Shown: in pieces, positions 6,711 to 15,048 of the stretch
How the letters are laid out: the number at the start of each line of letters is the position of its first letter
Numbering within the stretch: the stretch's first letter is position 1
Source of the DNA: Actinomycetes bacterium
Lineage (GTDB): Bacteria > Actinomycetota > Acidimicrobiia > Acidimicrobiales > Bog-793
Assembly: GCA_021838945.1 (NCBI GenBank)
Contig: JAKCCH010000020.1
Coordinates: forward strand, 1 to 37,504
Length of the DNA stretch: 37,504 nt
Direction of reading: 5' to 3'
The notes under the pieces: generated by a model
Database searches by the model: none
What the model was told of the DNA's origin: nothing
Seen by the model: only the letters and a program-made list of their open reading frames with translations
Position numbers and translations under genes: made by a program

Positions 6711-8845
6711 GACGTTGAAGCAGCAGCGGGCGCGCGGCCCCGAGCGTGCCGGCCCCGGCGGCGACGCCAGGCCGACCTCGCCCACCACACGAGGAGAAAC
6801 GTTCCCGCTGCCGCCGTCAACAACACCGCCACGCCCGATATGGCGGTGGACCGGATGGTCAGCCTGGATGAGTCCAGCACGTAGCCGCTCGGCGTCGTCA
6901 GCTGCAGGTAGAGGATGAAGTCACCGGACGCCCGGGTCGACACCCGGACCTCGACGACATGGTTCCCGGGCTGGAGGGCGGCGAGTTGGTAGACGTTGTG
7001 GTCGAACGTGAGGTCGGTGCTCGTGCACGACGCTGGGATGGATGTCGGCCGGCAACTCGAGAGCAGCAGGTGGACGTTGAGCGGGGTCCGGGCGCGCGAG
7101 TAGACGGAGATCGGCACGCGTGCGCTGAGCGAGGTGATCGTGATGGTGCGCGGCGTGGGGAGCGAGACGGAGCTTGCCTCGTGGGCGAGCCGGGTGGTCG
7201 GCGCCCGGAGGTAGGCGAGGCGGGAGGAGGGTGTGAGCCCGAGCGTTTCGCCGAGGAGGACGAGGCGGTCGAGGAGGCCGACGGTCGGCGCGTGCGGCGG
7301 CAACAGGCCTGAAAGGGCGCCGATGTCGATCCGTGCACGCGCGATGGGGCCGACCGGCAGGGAGTCGGTGCGCGGGATCGTGCCGGCCGTGACTCCGCGG
7401 TAGAGGATCGGCGCCTCGTTGGAACCCGGTGGGACCTGGGCGAAGAACTGCGACAGGCTGACCGATCGCACGACAGGGCTCGAGGAAAGCCCCGACAGCA
7501 CCGTCGAGAGGAACGCCGAGCTCGGCGCCCATCCGGGCGGCGCGAGCAGCGTGACGCCCCGGTTGCCGGGGGGTTGCTCGACGAAGTACAGCATGGCGAG
7601 GTCGGCGAGCAGTTGGTACGCCCGCAGGACCGGGGAGCCTGTTCCGACCAAGTGGCGCTCGAGGAAGTAGTCCGACTCGTCCACCACGATGGGGCTGCCG
7701 TGCACCTTGAACGGCGCCCACACCGGATAGTCCCAGATGGAGGGCGAGACCGTCGTAGCGCTGCCGTTCGGAACGAGGAGCTGCGTGACTCCGTACGAGG
7801 AGAGGAGGCTGAGCGCACCCGACCCGATGGCCGAGGAGGCGACGAAAGGCCGTGAGGCAACCTGTGCCCCGAGCGACGCCAGGCTGGCTCTCCCCACCCC
7901 GACCTCCGTGGCGGCTTCGGTGTCGAGGTGTTGCCTGGCCATGGCCGAGAGGTTGGTCGGCGTGTAGGTGCTCTGCTCGATCTCGAGGTTGGGCCGCCGA
8001 GGAAGCTGCCGGATGGCTGCGAGCGCGAGTCGGGCGTTGTCGCGAGCCGTCGTCGCCGACCTCTGGTTCTTCGGCGCCTTGGCCGTCGCGGCGGCCACGA
8101 GCCCGTCTGCGAGCTGCGGGTAGAGCGCCATCGAGATGTTCGCACCGGGGTAACGGGCGAGCGCCTGGTTGACCATCTCGAGCTCCGACTCGTCCGCCGG
8201 TGAGACCGATGGCACTCCGCTCGGGCGGAGAGAGGCGGACTTCCCGATCTGGAGGACCCAGGAGAAGCGCAACGGCGACGCCGCCCTGTTCGGTGCGACC
8301 ACGAGATAGGTCATGAACTTGTCGAGCGGTGTGTAGTCCGTGAGGTTCACGAGCGAGACCTGGAGCGGCCACACGCCGGCGCACTGGCTGCCGCACGGCA
8401 GGTTCAAGACGGCGCCGTTCGTCGGGGCCGAAAGCGACCTCCCCGGGACGGCGGGAGGGGCAAGTCGGAGCACGATGCGGGCCGTTCCGTCCGGTTGGAT
8501 CAGCCCCTTCGTCGTGAGAGGCATGACGCCCGGCGACGTCGGGAGCGCGGTGAAGGAGGTCGTGTCGTCGCCGACCGTCTGCTCGAAGTACAGCCGCTCG
8601 GTGACCTCGTTGAAGACCGTCAACTGGATGCCGAGCTGCGACTGCGGCAACTGGGACTGCACCGACAGCGCGAGTGTCATGCCACGGGTGTTGGTCACCC
8701 ACGGCGTCTGGCTCAGGAGCGACACCGACCCCGTGGGCGCGCCAGTAGCGGCGGCGGTGGCCACCGGTGCCGCCGACCAGGCTGTGAGCGCCGACAGCAC
8801 GATCAGCGCGGACAAGAGCACGGAGGCGGCGGCCGAACGCGTCAT
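6707..8845 (-). CDS. DUF6049 family secreted/membrane-anchored protein
   Basis: About 712 residues. A signal peptide or N-terminal anchor (SVLLSALIVLSALTAWSAAPVATAAA) comes first, then a long extracytoplasmic region. One C-terminal transmembrane helix (GVAVLLTAAAGTFLLVWWA) is followed by an Arg-rich cytoplasmic tail. This matches the layout of M. tuberculosis Rv3909, which also sits directly upstream of mviN. A role in cell-envelope assembly with MurJ is inferred from this conserved pairing; the molecular function is unknown. The start is the ATG at 8845 or a GTG at 8863. The 8863 start would lie only 3 bases after a TAGGCT hexamer, so I prefer 8845. Confidence 0.85.
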   Translation of the reverse strand: MTRSAAASVLLSALIVLSALTAWSAAPVATAAATGAPTGSVSLLSQTPWVTNTRGMTLALSVQSQLPQSQLGIQLTVFNEVTERLYFEQTVGDDTTSFTALPTSPGVMPLTTKGLIQPDGTARIVLRLAPPAVPGRSLSAPTNGAVLNLPCGSQCAGVWPLQVSLVNLTDYTPLDKFMTYLVVAPNRAASPLRFSWVLQIGKSASLRPSGVPSVSPADESELEMVNQALARYPGANISMALYPQLADGLVAAATAKAPKNQRSATTARDNARLALAAIRQLPRRPNLEIEQSTYTPTNLSAMARQHLDTEAATEVGVGRASLASLGAQVASRPFVASSAIGSGALSLLSSYGVTQLLVPNGSATTVSPSIWDYPVWAPFKVHGSPIVVDESDYFLERHLVGTGSPVLRAYQLLADLAMLYFVEQPPGNRGVTLLAPPGWAPSSAFLSTVLSGLSSSPVVRSVSLSQFFAQVPPGSNEAPILYRGVTAGTIPRTDSLPVGPIARARIDIGALSGLLPPHAPTVGLLDRLVLLGETLGLTPSSRLAYLRAPTTRLAHEASSVSLPTPRTITITSLSARVPISVYSRARTPLNVHLLLSSCRPTSIPASCTSTDLTFDHNVYQLAALQPGNHVVEVRVSTRASGDFILYLQLTTPSGYVLDSSRLTIRSTAISGVAVLLTAAAGTFLLVWWARSAWRRRRGRHARGRAPAAASTS

Positions 8846-8866
8846 GGCAGCTCGTGGGATCACCGG

Positions 8867-8886
8867 AGCCTACTCAGCGGTACCGT
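8867..8886. promoter_or_regulatory. back-to-back promoters of DUF6049 and HDAC-like genes
   Basis: The divergent genes are separated by about 48 bases. On minus, TAGGCT (8872-8867) precedes the DUF6049 start. On plus, TACCGT (8881-8886) is 7 bases before the GTG at 8894. Both fit the TANNNT pattern seen elsewhere, and the two hexamers are only 8 bases apart. Confidence 0.4.
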
Positions 8887-8893
8887 GGCGGTC

Positions 8894-9907
8894 GTGAGCA
8901 TCCTGCTCGGCCGGCACGAGGCTTTCGCCAGGCATGACACGGGTCGCCGTCACCCTGAGCGCTCCGCTCGCCTCGATGCCGTCATCTCCGGAGTGGAGTC
9001 CTCCGAGGTGGCAGATGCCGTGCGCACTTTCGAGCCGCGCATGGCGACCGAGGAGGAAGTGGAGCGCGTCCACGATTCCGGCTATGTCGAGACCCTGCGC
9101 GAGTTCTGCCGCACCGGCGGAGGACACCTCGACCCCGACACTGTGGCGGTGCCGGCCTCCTTCGAGGCTGCCCTTCGCGGCGCCGGAGCCGGGCTCGAGG
9201 CCGTCGAACGGCTCCGCCGCGGTGAGGCCGAGGCGGCGTTCCTCGCGGTGCGCCCGCCGGGGCACCACGCGCTCGTGGGAAGGGCGATGGGTTTCTGCCT
9301 GTTCAACAACGTGGCGATCACGGCGGCTGCCCTGGCGGCACAAGGCGAGCGTGTGCTCATCGTCGACTGGGACGCGCACCACGGAAACGGGACGCAGGCG
9401 ATCTTCTGGGAGAGCGCGGACGTCTGCTACGTGTCGATGCACCAGTACCCCTTCTACCCCGGGACCGGCGCCCTCGACGAGATCGGCGACGGTGCCGGCA
9501 AGGGCGCGACGGTGAACATCCCCATGCCGGGTGGCACGAGCGGTGAGGTCTACCGGCGGGCGCTCGACGAGGTGGTGACGCCAGTCGCCGAGGCCCACCG
9601 CCCGGACTGGGTCCTCATCTCGGCGGGATTCGATGCGCACCGGGCCGACCCTCTCACCGATCTCGGCCTGACGGCGGGAGACTTTGCCGACCTGACGTCT
9701 CGCACCGCATGCCTCGCGCCCGCCGGCCGGCGCATCGCGTTCCTCGAGGGGGGCTACGACCTCGAGGCGCTCGAGAAGTCCGTGCGCGCCTGCGTGGCCG
9801 CGCTGGCCGGTCAGCTCGTCCGGCCGGAGCCCGTCAGCGAGAGCGGGCCCATCGACGGCCTCGCGAACGATCTCGTCGAAGCTGCGGCCCGGCTCCACGC
9901 CGGCTGA
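8894..9907 (+). CDS. histone-deacetylase-family (AcuC/acetylpolyamine amidohydrolase-like) enzyme
   Basis: 337 residues. The zinc-dependent deacetylase signatures are all present: HPERSARL (20-27), RPPGHHA with the catalytic His pair (124-125), GFCLFNNVAI, VDWDAHHGNGTQ with metal ligands Asp160 and His162, and later SAGFDAHRADPL and FLEGGYDLEAL. It should hydrolyse acetyl-lysine or acetylpolyamine amide bonds in the cytoplasm; the substrate cannot be told from sequence. The GTG at 8894 follows TACCGT by 7 bases, suggesting a leaderless mRNA. GTG at 8885 is an alternative. It takes the place, next to pcnA, that mutT4 holds in mycobacteria. Confidence 0.92.
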   Translation: MSILLGRHEAFARHDTGRRHPERSARLDAVISGVESSEVADAVRTFEPRMATEEEVERVHDSGYVETLREFCRTGGGHLDPDTVAVPASFEAALRGAGAGLEAVERLRRGEAEAAFLAVRPPGHHALVGRAMGFCLFNNVAITAAALAAQGERVLIVDWDAHHGNGTQAIFWESADVCYVSMHQYPFYPGTGALDEIGDGAGKGATVNIPMPGGTSGEVYRRALDEVVTPVAEAHRPDWVLISAGFDAHRADPLTDLGLTAGDFADLTSRTACLAPAGRRIAFLEGGYDLEALEKSVRACVAALAGQLVRPEPVSESGPIDGLANDLVEAAARLHAG

Positions 9908-9954
9908 CCGAGGCAGCGGAGCTGCCGCAGCCAGGGCGCCCTCTCACCCCGCAG

Positions 9955-9960
9955 TACCCT
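9955..9960 (+). promoter_or_regulatory. probable -10 of a leaderless promoter for pcnA
   Basis: TACCCT ends 8 bases before the GTG at 9969. The same hexamer precedes the DUF5318 gene by 7 bases. No -35 is evident. Confidence 0.4.
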
Positions 9961-9968
9961 CCAGTGCC

Positions 9969-11360
9969 GTGGTTCCCGAGCGGCTGCGACCCGTCCTCGA
10001 GCTGACGCGGCCTGTCGCTGAGCGGTTCATGGCCGCCGGCAAGCGGGTCTACCTGGTCGGAGGCACTGTTCGCGATGCCATAGCGGGACGTCCTGGCGGA
10101 ATCCCCGATGGCCTCGATGTCGACATCGATCTCACGACGGACGCCCTCCCCGACGAGATCGAGGAGCTCATCGGGCCGCTCGCGACGACGACGTGGACGA
10201 CGGGCAAGCGCTTCGGCACCATCGGGGCGCTCGTCGAGGGGCGTCGCCTGGAGGTCACGACACATCGAGCGGAGGCCTACGACCCGCAGTCGCGAAAGCC
10301 TGAGGTCGCATTCGGCGACGACGTCCGGGAAGACCTCGCGCGCCGGGACTTCACGGTCAACGCCATGGCGCTCGAGCTGCCCTCGCTCGAGCTCGTCGAC
10401 CCCTACGGCGGTACCGACGACCTCGCCGCCAGACGACTGCGTACCCCTCTCGACCCGCGGGCGTCGTTCTCGGACGACCCGTTGCGGATGATGAGGGCGG
10501 CACGTTTCTTGGCCGGGTACGACCTGACGGCGGACGACGACCTCGTCGCGGCCGTGGTCGACATGCACGAGCGTCTCGGCATCGTCTCCGCTGAGCGCAT
10601 CCGGGACGAGCTCGACAAGTTGCTCGTGCTACCCAAGCCGGGTGCCGGGCTCTGGTTCCTCGTGCACACGGGTCTGGCGAGCGAGTTCCTGCCAGAGCTG
10701 CCGGCCCTCGAGCTCGAGCAGGACCCGATCCACCGGCACAAGGACGTCCTCGCCCACACGATCGCCGTCGTCGAGAAGGCTTCCCCGGAGAAGGTCCTGC
10801 GCTTGGCGGCACTCTTCCACGACATCGGCAAGCCGAAGACGCGGGAGATCGGTCCGCAGGGCGTGAGCTTCCACCATCACGACATCGTCGGTGCTCGCAT
10901 GACGCGCGAGCGCATGAAGGCGCTCCGGTACTCGAGCGAGGACATCGAGGCGGTGTCCCGTCTCGTCGAGCTGCACCTCCGCTTCCACACCTACAAGATG
11001 GGATGGACCGACTCCGCGGTGCGCCGCTACGCCCACGATGCAGGGCCGCTGCTCGACCCGCTCAACGAGTTGACGCGCTCCGACTGCACGACGCGCAACG
11101 CCGCTCGTGCGCGCGAGCTGTCGGAGCGCATCGACGAGCTCGAGCTGCGCCTCGCCGAGCTACGTGAGAAGGAGGAGCTCGCGGCGATCCGTCCCGAGCT
11201 CGACGGCGTCGCCGTCATGCACGAGCTCGGCATCCCTCCGGGGCGCGAAGTCGGCGAAGCCATCGACTTCTTGATGAAGATGAGGCTCGAGGAGGGACTG
11301 GTGGGCGAGGACGAGGCACGCAGGCGCCTGCGCGCATGGTGGGAGGCGCGTGGAGCCTGA
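9969..11360 (+). CDS. pcnA: CCA tRNA nucleotidyltransferase / poly(A) polymerase family with HD domain
   Basis: 463 residues. The class II nucleotidyltransferase head has YLVGGTVRDAI (28-38), the metal-binding DxD at Asp52/Asp54 in DVDIDLTT, and RRDFTVNAMA (125-134). The RNA-binding motif DDPLRMMRAARF is at 169-180. A C-terminal HD domain carries HRHKDVLAHT (255-264), ALFHDIGKPK (281-290) and FHHHDIVGA. The protein adds or repairs the 3' CCA of tRNAs; the HD domain may give phosphohydrolase activity. The length and order match actinobacterial PcnA. The GTG at 9969 looks leaderless. It is convergent with ino1. Confidence 0.95.
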   Translation: MVPERLRPVLELTRPVAERFMAAGKRVYLVGGTVRDAIAGRPGGIPDGLDVDIDLTTDALPDEIEELIGPLATTTWTTGKRFGTIGALVEGRRLEVTTHRAEAYDPQSRKPEVAFGDDVREDLARRDFTVNAMALELPSLELVDPYGGTDDLAARRLRTPLDPRASFSDDPLRMMRAARFLAGYDLTADDDLVAAVVDMHERLGIVSAERIRDELDKLLVLPKPGAGLWFLVHTGLASEFLPELPALELEQDPIHRHKDVLAHTIAVVEKASPEKVLRLAALFHDIGKPKTREIGPQGVSFHHHDIVGARMTRERMKALRYSSEDIEAVSRLVELHLRFHTYKMGWTDSAVRRYAHDAGPLLDPLNELTRSDCTTRNAARARELSERIDELELRLAELREKEELAAIRPELDGVAVMHELGIPPGREVGEAIDFLMKMRLEEGLVGEDEARRRLRAWWEARGA

Positions 11361-11363
11361 CGA

Positions 11364-11380
11364 GCCGGCCGATCGCCGGC
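11364..11380. terminator. hairpin between convergent pcnA and ino1
   Basis: GCCGGC arms at 11364-11369 and 11375-11380 form a 6-bp stem with a 5-base loop, in the 32-base gap between the two stops. It reads the same on both strands, so it could end both transcripts. There is no T-tract. Confidence 0.5.
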
Positions 11381-11392
11381 CGGACACTTGCC

Positions 11393-12475
11393 TCAGGAGT
11401 CGCCTACGGCGAAACGTTCGACCATCTCCCTCGCCTCCTCGTCCCGGTACTGGACAGGCGGCGACTTCATGAAGTAGGCGGACGGGCCGACGAGCGCGCC
11501 GCCGACGCCGCGATCGAGCGCGATCTTGGCGCAGCGGAGGGCGTCGATGATGACGCCCGCCGAGTTGGGCGAGTCCCAGACCTCGAGCTTCAGCTCGAGG
11601 TTGAGCGGCACGTCGCCGAAGTTGCGACCTTCCATCCGGATGTACGCCCACTTGCGATCCTCGAGCCAGGGCACGTGGTCGGACGGCCCGATGTGCACGT
11701 TGCCCTCTGCGAGGGAGTGGTCCAGCTGGCTCGTCACCGCCTGGGTCTTCGAGATCTTCTTCGACTCGAGCCGGTCGCGCTCGAGCATGTTGCGGAAGTC
11801 CATGTTGCCGCCGACGTTGAGCTGGTAGGTGCGGTCCAGCACCATGCCGCGGTCCTCGAACAGGCGGGTGAGGATGCGGTGCACGATCGTGGAGCCAACC
11901 TGGCTCTTGATGTCGTCTCCCACGATCGGGACGCCCGCCTCCTCGAAGCGCCGCGCCCACTCCGGGTTGCTCGCGATGAACACCGGGATGGCGTTCACGA
12001 ACGCGACCTTGGCGTCGATGGCGGCCTGCGCGTAGGACTTCTGTGCCTCCTCCGAGCCGACCGGCAGGTACGAGACGAGGACGTCTGCCCCGGCGCGCCG
12101 CAGCTCCTCGGCGACGTCGACCGGCTCGACCGGGGACTCCTCGACGACGTCCTCGTAGTAGCGGCCGAGGCCGTCCAAGGTCGGGCCGCGCTTCACGGTG
12201 ACGCCGAGCTCCGGCACCTCGGCGAAACGGACGGTGTTGTTGTGGCCCGCGAAGATTGCCTTGGCGAGGTCGAGGCCGACCTTGCAGGCGTCGACGTCGA
12301 ACGCGGCCACGATCTCGGTGTCGCCGACGTGGTACCCGCCGAGCTCGACGTGCATCAGGCCGGGGACCGGCTCGGCTGGGTCGGCGCCGCGGTAGTACTC
12401 GATGCCCTGCACGAGCGAGCTCGCGCAGTTCCCGACTCCGGCGATGGCGACCTTGATCTTCGGTCTCTCCGTCAT
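11393..12475 (-). CDS. ino1: inositol-3-phosphate synthase
   Basis: 360 residues, the short actinobacterial type. The NAD-binding loop [14 protein letters not shown] is at 12-25. Other family phrases are [60 protein letters not shown] and [13 protein letters not shown]. It converts glucose-6-phosphate to myo-inositol-1-phosphate, the first step towards phosphatidylinositol and mycothiol-type products. The start is set by AAGGAG six bases before the ATG at 12475; the earlier in-frame ATG at 12499 lies upstream of that site. It follows padR by 36 bases and is probably co-transcribed with it, as in mycobacteria (Rv0047c-ino1). Confidence 0.97.
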   Translation of the reverse strand: MTERPKIKVAIAGVGNCASSLVQGIEYYRGADPAEPVPGLMHVELGGYHVGDTEIVAAFDVDACKVGLDLAKAIFAGHNNTVRFAEVPELGVTVKRGPTLDGLGRYYEDVVEESPVEPVDVAEELRRAGADVLVSYLPVGSEEAQKSYAQAAIDAKVAFVNAIPVFIASNPEWARRFEEAGVPIVGDDIKSQVGSTIVHRILTRLFEDRGMVLDRTYQLNVGGNMDFRNMLERDRLESKKISKTQAVTSQLDHSLAEGNVHIGPSDHVPWLEDRKWAYIRMEGRNFGDVPLNLELKLEVWDSPNSAGVIIDALRCAKIALDRGVGGALVGPSAYFMKSPPVQYRDEEAREMVERFAVGDS

Positions 12476-12511
12476 GGACATCTCCTTCTCATCAGTCATG
12501 AGTCGGCGCGT

Positions 12512-13201
12512 TCACGATGCGTCCGTCTCGGTCTTGCGTGCCAGCGAACCGGTTGCTGCCAGCTCCATGGTGATCAGTGACTCGATCCAGGCGAGATCCC
12601 GGTTCAACGAGTCGATTGCGTGGTCGGTGATCTGGCGCTCGTACCGATCGAGCGTGCCGGCTCCACCTGCTGTGACCGGGCCGCGCTTCGCGGCAGCGAT
12701 GCGGTCTTCCAGGCGCCGCCGTTGGCGTTCGAGCAGCCGGAGGCGTCCCTCACTCGGCAGGTATCGCGCGAACGACCAGCGCAGCACGAAGGAACGGTCG
12801 TCTCCTTGGCGCTCGCTGTCGTCGCTCAGCAGTGAAGCGAAGGTCTCCTCGCCGATCGGAGTCAACTCGTAGACCTTCCGGCCACGGGTGCCGGCTGCCG
12901 AACGGGCAGCGGCGCGCGTGCTGGCGGCCTTTGCCGCGAGGCGAGCACGCCACGCGGCCTTCTCACCCGAGAGCGAGCCGGTGAGCGGTATCACCTCGGC
13001 GGGAACGAGTTGCGCTCCGGCGTCCTCGGACGGATCGACCTCGCGCACGGCGCCCGCCCGCTCGAGTCGGGCAAGGGCGGGATAGAGCGAGCCGTACGAG
13101 AGGCTCCCGAGCAGGCCGGTGCCGCTGCGCAAGCGTTTGCGCAGGTCATAGCCGTGCATCGGCCGCTCCTTCAGGAGCCCGAGGATCGCCAACTCCAACA
13201 T
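12512..13201 (-). CDS. PadR family transcriptional regulator
   Basis: 229 residues. The N-terminal winged helix has the PadR phrases LAILGLLKERPMHGYDLRKRL and LSYGSLYPALARLERAG (about 4-51), and the wing resumes with RGRKVYELTPIGEETFASLL. The C-terminal helical dimerisation region is about residues 140-215. An Ala/Arg-rich insertion of about 45 residues sits between the recognition helix and the end of the wing, longer than usual. A perfect palindrome begins 12 bases upstream of its start, so autoregulation is likely. Control of the downstream ino1 is inferred from the shared transcript. The ligand is unknown. Confidence 0.93.
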   Translation of the reverse strand: MLELAILGLLKERPMHGYDLRKRLRSGTGLLGSLSYGSLYPALARLERAGAVREVDPSEDAGAQLVPAEVIPLTGSLSGEKAAWRARLAAKAASTRAAARSAAGTRGRKVYELTPIGEETFASLLSDDSERQGDDRSFVLRWSFARYLPSEGRLRLLERQRRRLEDRIAAAKRGPVTAGGAGTLDRYERQITDHAIDSLNRDLAWIESLITMELAATGSLARKTETDAS

Positions 13202-13209
13202 GGCAAAAA

Positions 13210-13239
13210 ATCATATCGCGTCGACATATCGACGCGATA
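13210..13239 (-). promoter_or_regulatory. PadR operator and promoter of padR-ino1
   Basis: Perfect 11-base inverted arms TATCGCGTCGA (13214-13224) and TCGACGCGATA (13229-13239) are separated by 4 bases. On the minus strand TATGAT (13215-13210) overlaps the inner edge of the palindrome and stands 8 bases before the ATG at 13201, so a bound dimer would cover the -10. Runs of six A and six T (13205-13210 and 13251-13256) flank the site. The local AT content is well above its surroundings. Confidence 0.75.
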
Positions 13240-13319
13240 CATCGGGTGCGTTTTTTCGGCCTGGCTACGCACTGCGCCGCCCACGGCCCGCCCGGACTGG
13301 GCCGGCCCGGATCGCCGCC

Positions 13320-13325
13320 TACGAT
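13320..13325 (+). promoter_or_regulatory. probable -10 of a leaderless promoter for the CPBP gene
   Basis: TACGAT ends 8 bases before the GTG at 13334. Confidence 0.4.
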
Positions 13326-13333
13326 CCACGGCG

Positions 13334-14491
13334 GTGAGCGACCTCGGGCGGCCGGCGAATGGTCCCGGCGGCACGCCCGACGCGACACCGGCGCCGGAAG
13401 CGTCGCAGGCCCCGCCCTCGCCGCCAGCCTCGCCGCCACCGGCCGCCCCGGTGCCTGGTTGGTACCGCGACCCGTCAGGGCAGTCGGTGTGGCGGTGGTG
13501 GGACGGCGCCCAATGGACCTCGTACACCCATCCACCGGCCGCGCCGCCACCACCACCGCCCGCATTCGTGGAGGCTGCGAGACCGCCTGCCGCCCCTCCG
13601 CCGGATCCCGTGCCTACCGATCAGCGGCGTCGGATGGTCGTCGAGCTCCTTCTCGTCCTCGCCGTGTTCCCGCTGCCGTACGCGGTGAGCGCCGTGATCG
13701 ATCTCGTCAATGCCGCAGTCGGCAACGGGCCGGGACAGCGGACTCCCGTTCTCATCAAGGGCCACGCCCCGGCGTCCTTCGGGCTCGAGCTCGTGCTGAT
13801 CCTGGTGCCCTTCGCGGCGGCCGGCCTCGTGGCGTACCTGCTGTCGATGGAAGGCCCTTTCGGCGCGTCACGGGAGGCGGCACGACAGCCCTCGTCCGGT
13901 CGCGGGGGCGAAGGGGGTCTCGCGGCGCTCGGTCTCGACCTTCGCCGGCTCCGAGGCGACCTTGCGCTCGTCATCGTCGTGTTCGTGTTCTGCGAGCTGA
14001 TCCCCATCTACGGGGGAGGCATCCTGCTGCGGGCGGTGGGCGTGCACGGTGTCACCCCATCGACGAGCGGTTCGCCCGGCTACTTCCTCGTCCTCGACAT
14101 CTTCACCGCTGTCACCTCGGGGATCGTCGAGGAGATCGTCGTGCTCGGCTTCCTCGTTCGGCGCCTCGAGCAGCTGAAGGTGCCGGGTTGGGCCGTCGTC
14201 GCCATCGCGGTGGCCGTACGCGGCTCCTATCACCTCTATTACGGATGGGGCGTGCTCCCCATCCTCGCCTGGGCGACGGTTTCCGTCGTGCTCTACCGCC
14301 GGTACCGGCGGCTCCTCCCGTTCATCGTCGTCCACGTCATCTGGGACACGAGCCTTTTCATCGCGAGCTCCATGTCGCTGAAGAGCGGCAGTGTGTTCCT
14401 CGTCGCCGAGGCGGGACTGCTCATCCCCGCTTCGTTCATCGTGTGGCTCGTGTGGCGCAGCCGGATCCCGCTCCCGCACTCGGCCCGTTGA
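13334..14491 (+). CDS. DUF2510 plus CPBP-family intramembrane metalloprotease-like protein
   Basis: 385 residues. A Pro-rich N-terminus leads into a DUF2510 domain (about 41-66, PGWYRDPSGQSVWRWWDG...W), followed by another Pro-rich linker. Then come about seven hydrophobic segments. The CPBP (Abi) motifs are visible: VEEIVVLGFLVRRL (Glu-Glu...Arg), GSYHLYYGW (His) and VIHVIWD-like VVHVIWDTS (His). CPBP proteins are membrane proteases related to Rce1; the substrate here is unknown. The GTG at 13334 follows TACGAT by 8 bases. It is divergent from padR with only 132 bases between starts. The end is clear, 84 bases before DUF5318. Confidence 0.88.
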   Translation: MSDLGRPANGPGGTPDATPAPEASQAPPSPPASPPPAAPVPGWYRDPSGQSVWRWWDGAQWTSYTHPPAAPPPPPPAFVEAARPPAAPPPDPVPTDQRRRMVVELLLVLAVFPLPYAVSAVIDLVNAAVGNGPGQRTPVLIKGHAPASFGLELVLILVPFAAAGLVAYLLSMEGPFGASREAARQPSSGRGGEGGLAALGLDLRRLRGDLALVIVVFVFCELIPIYGGGILLRAVGVHGVTPSTSGSPGYFLVLDIFTAVTSGIVEEIVVLGFLVRRLEQLKVPGWAVVAIAVAVRGSYHLYYGWGVLPILAWATVSVVLYRRYRRLLPFIVVHVIWDTSLFIASSMSLKSGSVFLVAEAGLLIPASFIVWLVWRSRIPLPHSAR

Positions 14492-14562
14492 GGCCACCGG
14501 TTCGCGGCCGGTGGCCGGCTTCCGTCGGTCGACCCCTCCGCACGCCCCTGGCGGGTCGGCAC

Positions 14563-14568
14563 TACCCT
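14563..14568 (+). promoter_or_regulatory. probable -10 of a leaderless promoter for DUF5318
   Basis: TACCCT ends 7 bases before the GTG at 14576, the same hexamer and nearly the same spacing as at pcnA. Confidence 0.45.
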
Positions 14569-14575
14569 CTGCTCG

Positions 14576-14998
14576 GTGCCGGACGCACGGAGCGGTTCAC
14601 AGAGGTACTGGGGAGCAGGAGGGCCACCCCGCGCCGGCGGCATCGAGTACCGGCTGGTCCGTGAGTCGACACTGCGCGAGTTTCGGCGGGGGCGCCTCGG
14701 GCGCCCTGACATCTGCGACGCGCAGCCCGAGCTGCTTCGCGTCGCGCGCAACCTCGGCCGTGAGACGACGACGGAGTGCCCGGTGTGTGAGGAGGCGAAC
14801 CTCGTGCACGTGTGGTTCGCCTTCGGGCCGCGGTTGCCCGCCCAGGGCCGGGCGCTCGCACAGGGCGACCTCGGCTCCCTAGGCGGTTCGCGCGCCGACA
14901 TCACGTGCTACGTGGTCGAGGTCTGCACCGAGTGCTCCTGGAACCACCTGTTGAGGACGTTCACCGTGGGAGGCGGCGCGGGCAACCGCATCCGCTGA
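14576..14998 (+). CDS. DUF5318 family protein, possible zinc ribbon
   Basis: 140 residues, corresponding to the M. tuberculosis Rv0049 family. Two cysteine pairs, CPVC (about 68-71) and CTEC (about 117-120), with nearby His could form a zinc ribbon. The N-terminal half contains IEYRLVRESTLREFRRGRL and DICDAQPELLRVARNLG. The function is unknown. In mycobacteria the gene lies between padR/ino1 and the rpsF cluster, as here, though ponA1 follows there and panB follows here. The GTG start looks leaderless. Confidence 0.87.
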   Translation: MPDARSGSQRYWGAGGPPRAGGIEYRLVRESTLREFRRGRLGRPDICDAQPELLRVARNLGRETTTECPVCEEANLVHVWFAFGPRLPAQGRALAQGDLGSLGGSRADITCYVVEVCTECSWNHLLRTFTVGGGAGNRIR

Positions 14999-15048
14999 GC
15001 CACCCGAACCGCCGGCAGCCGCAGGCGCTGGACGGGATGGAGGCAGGC

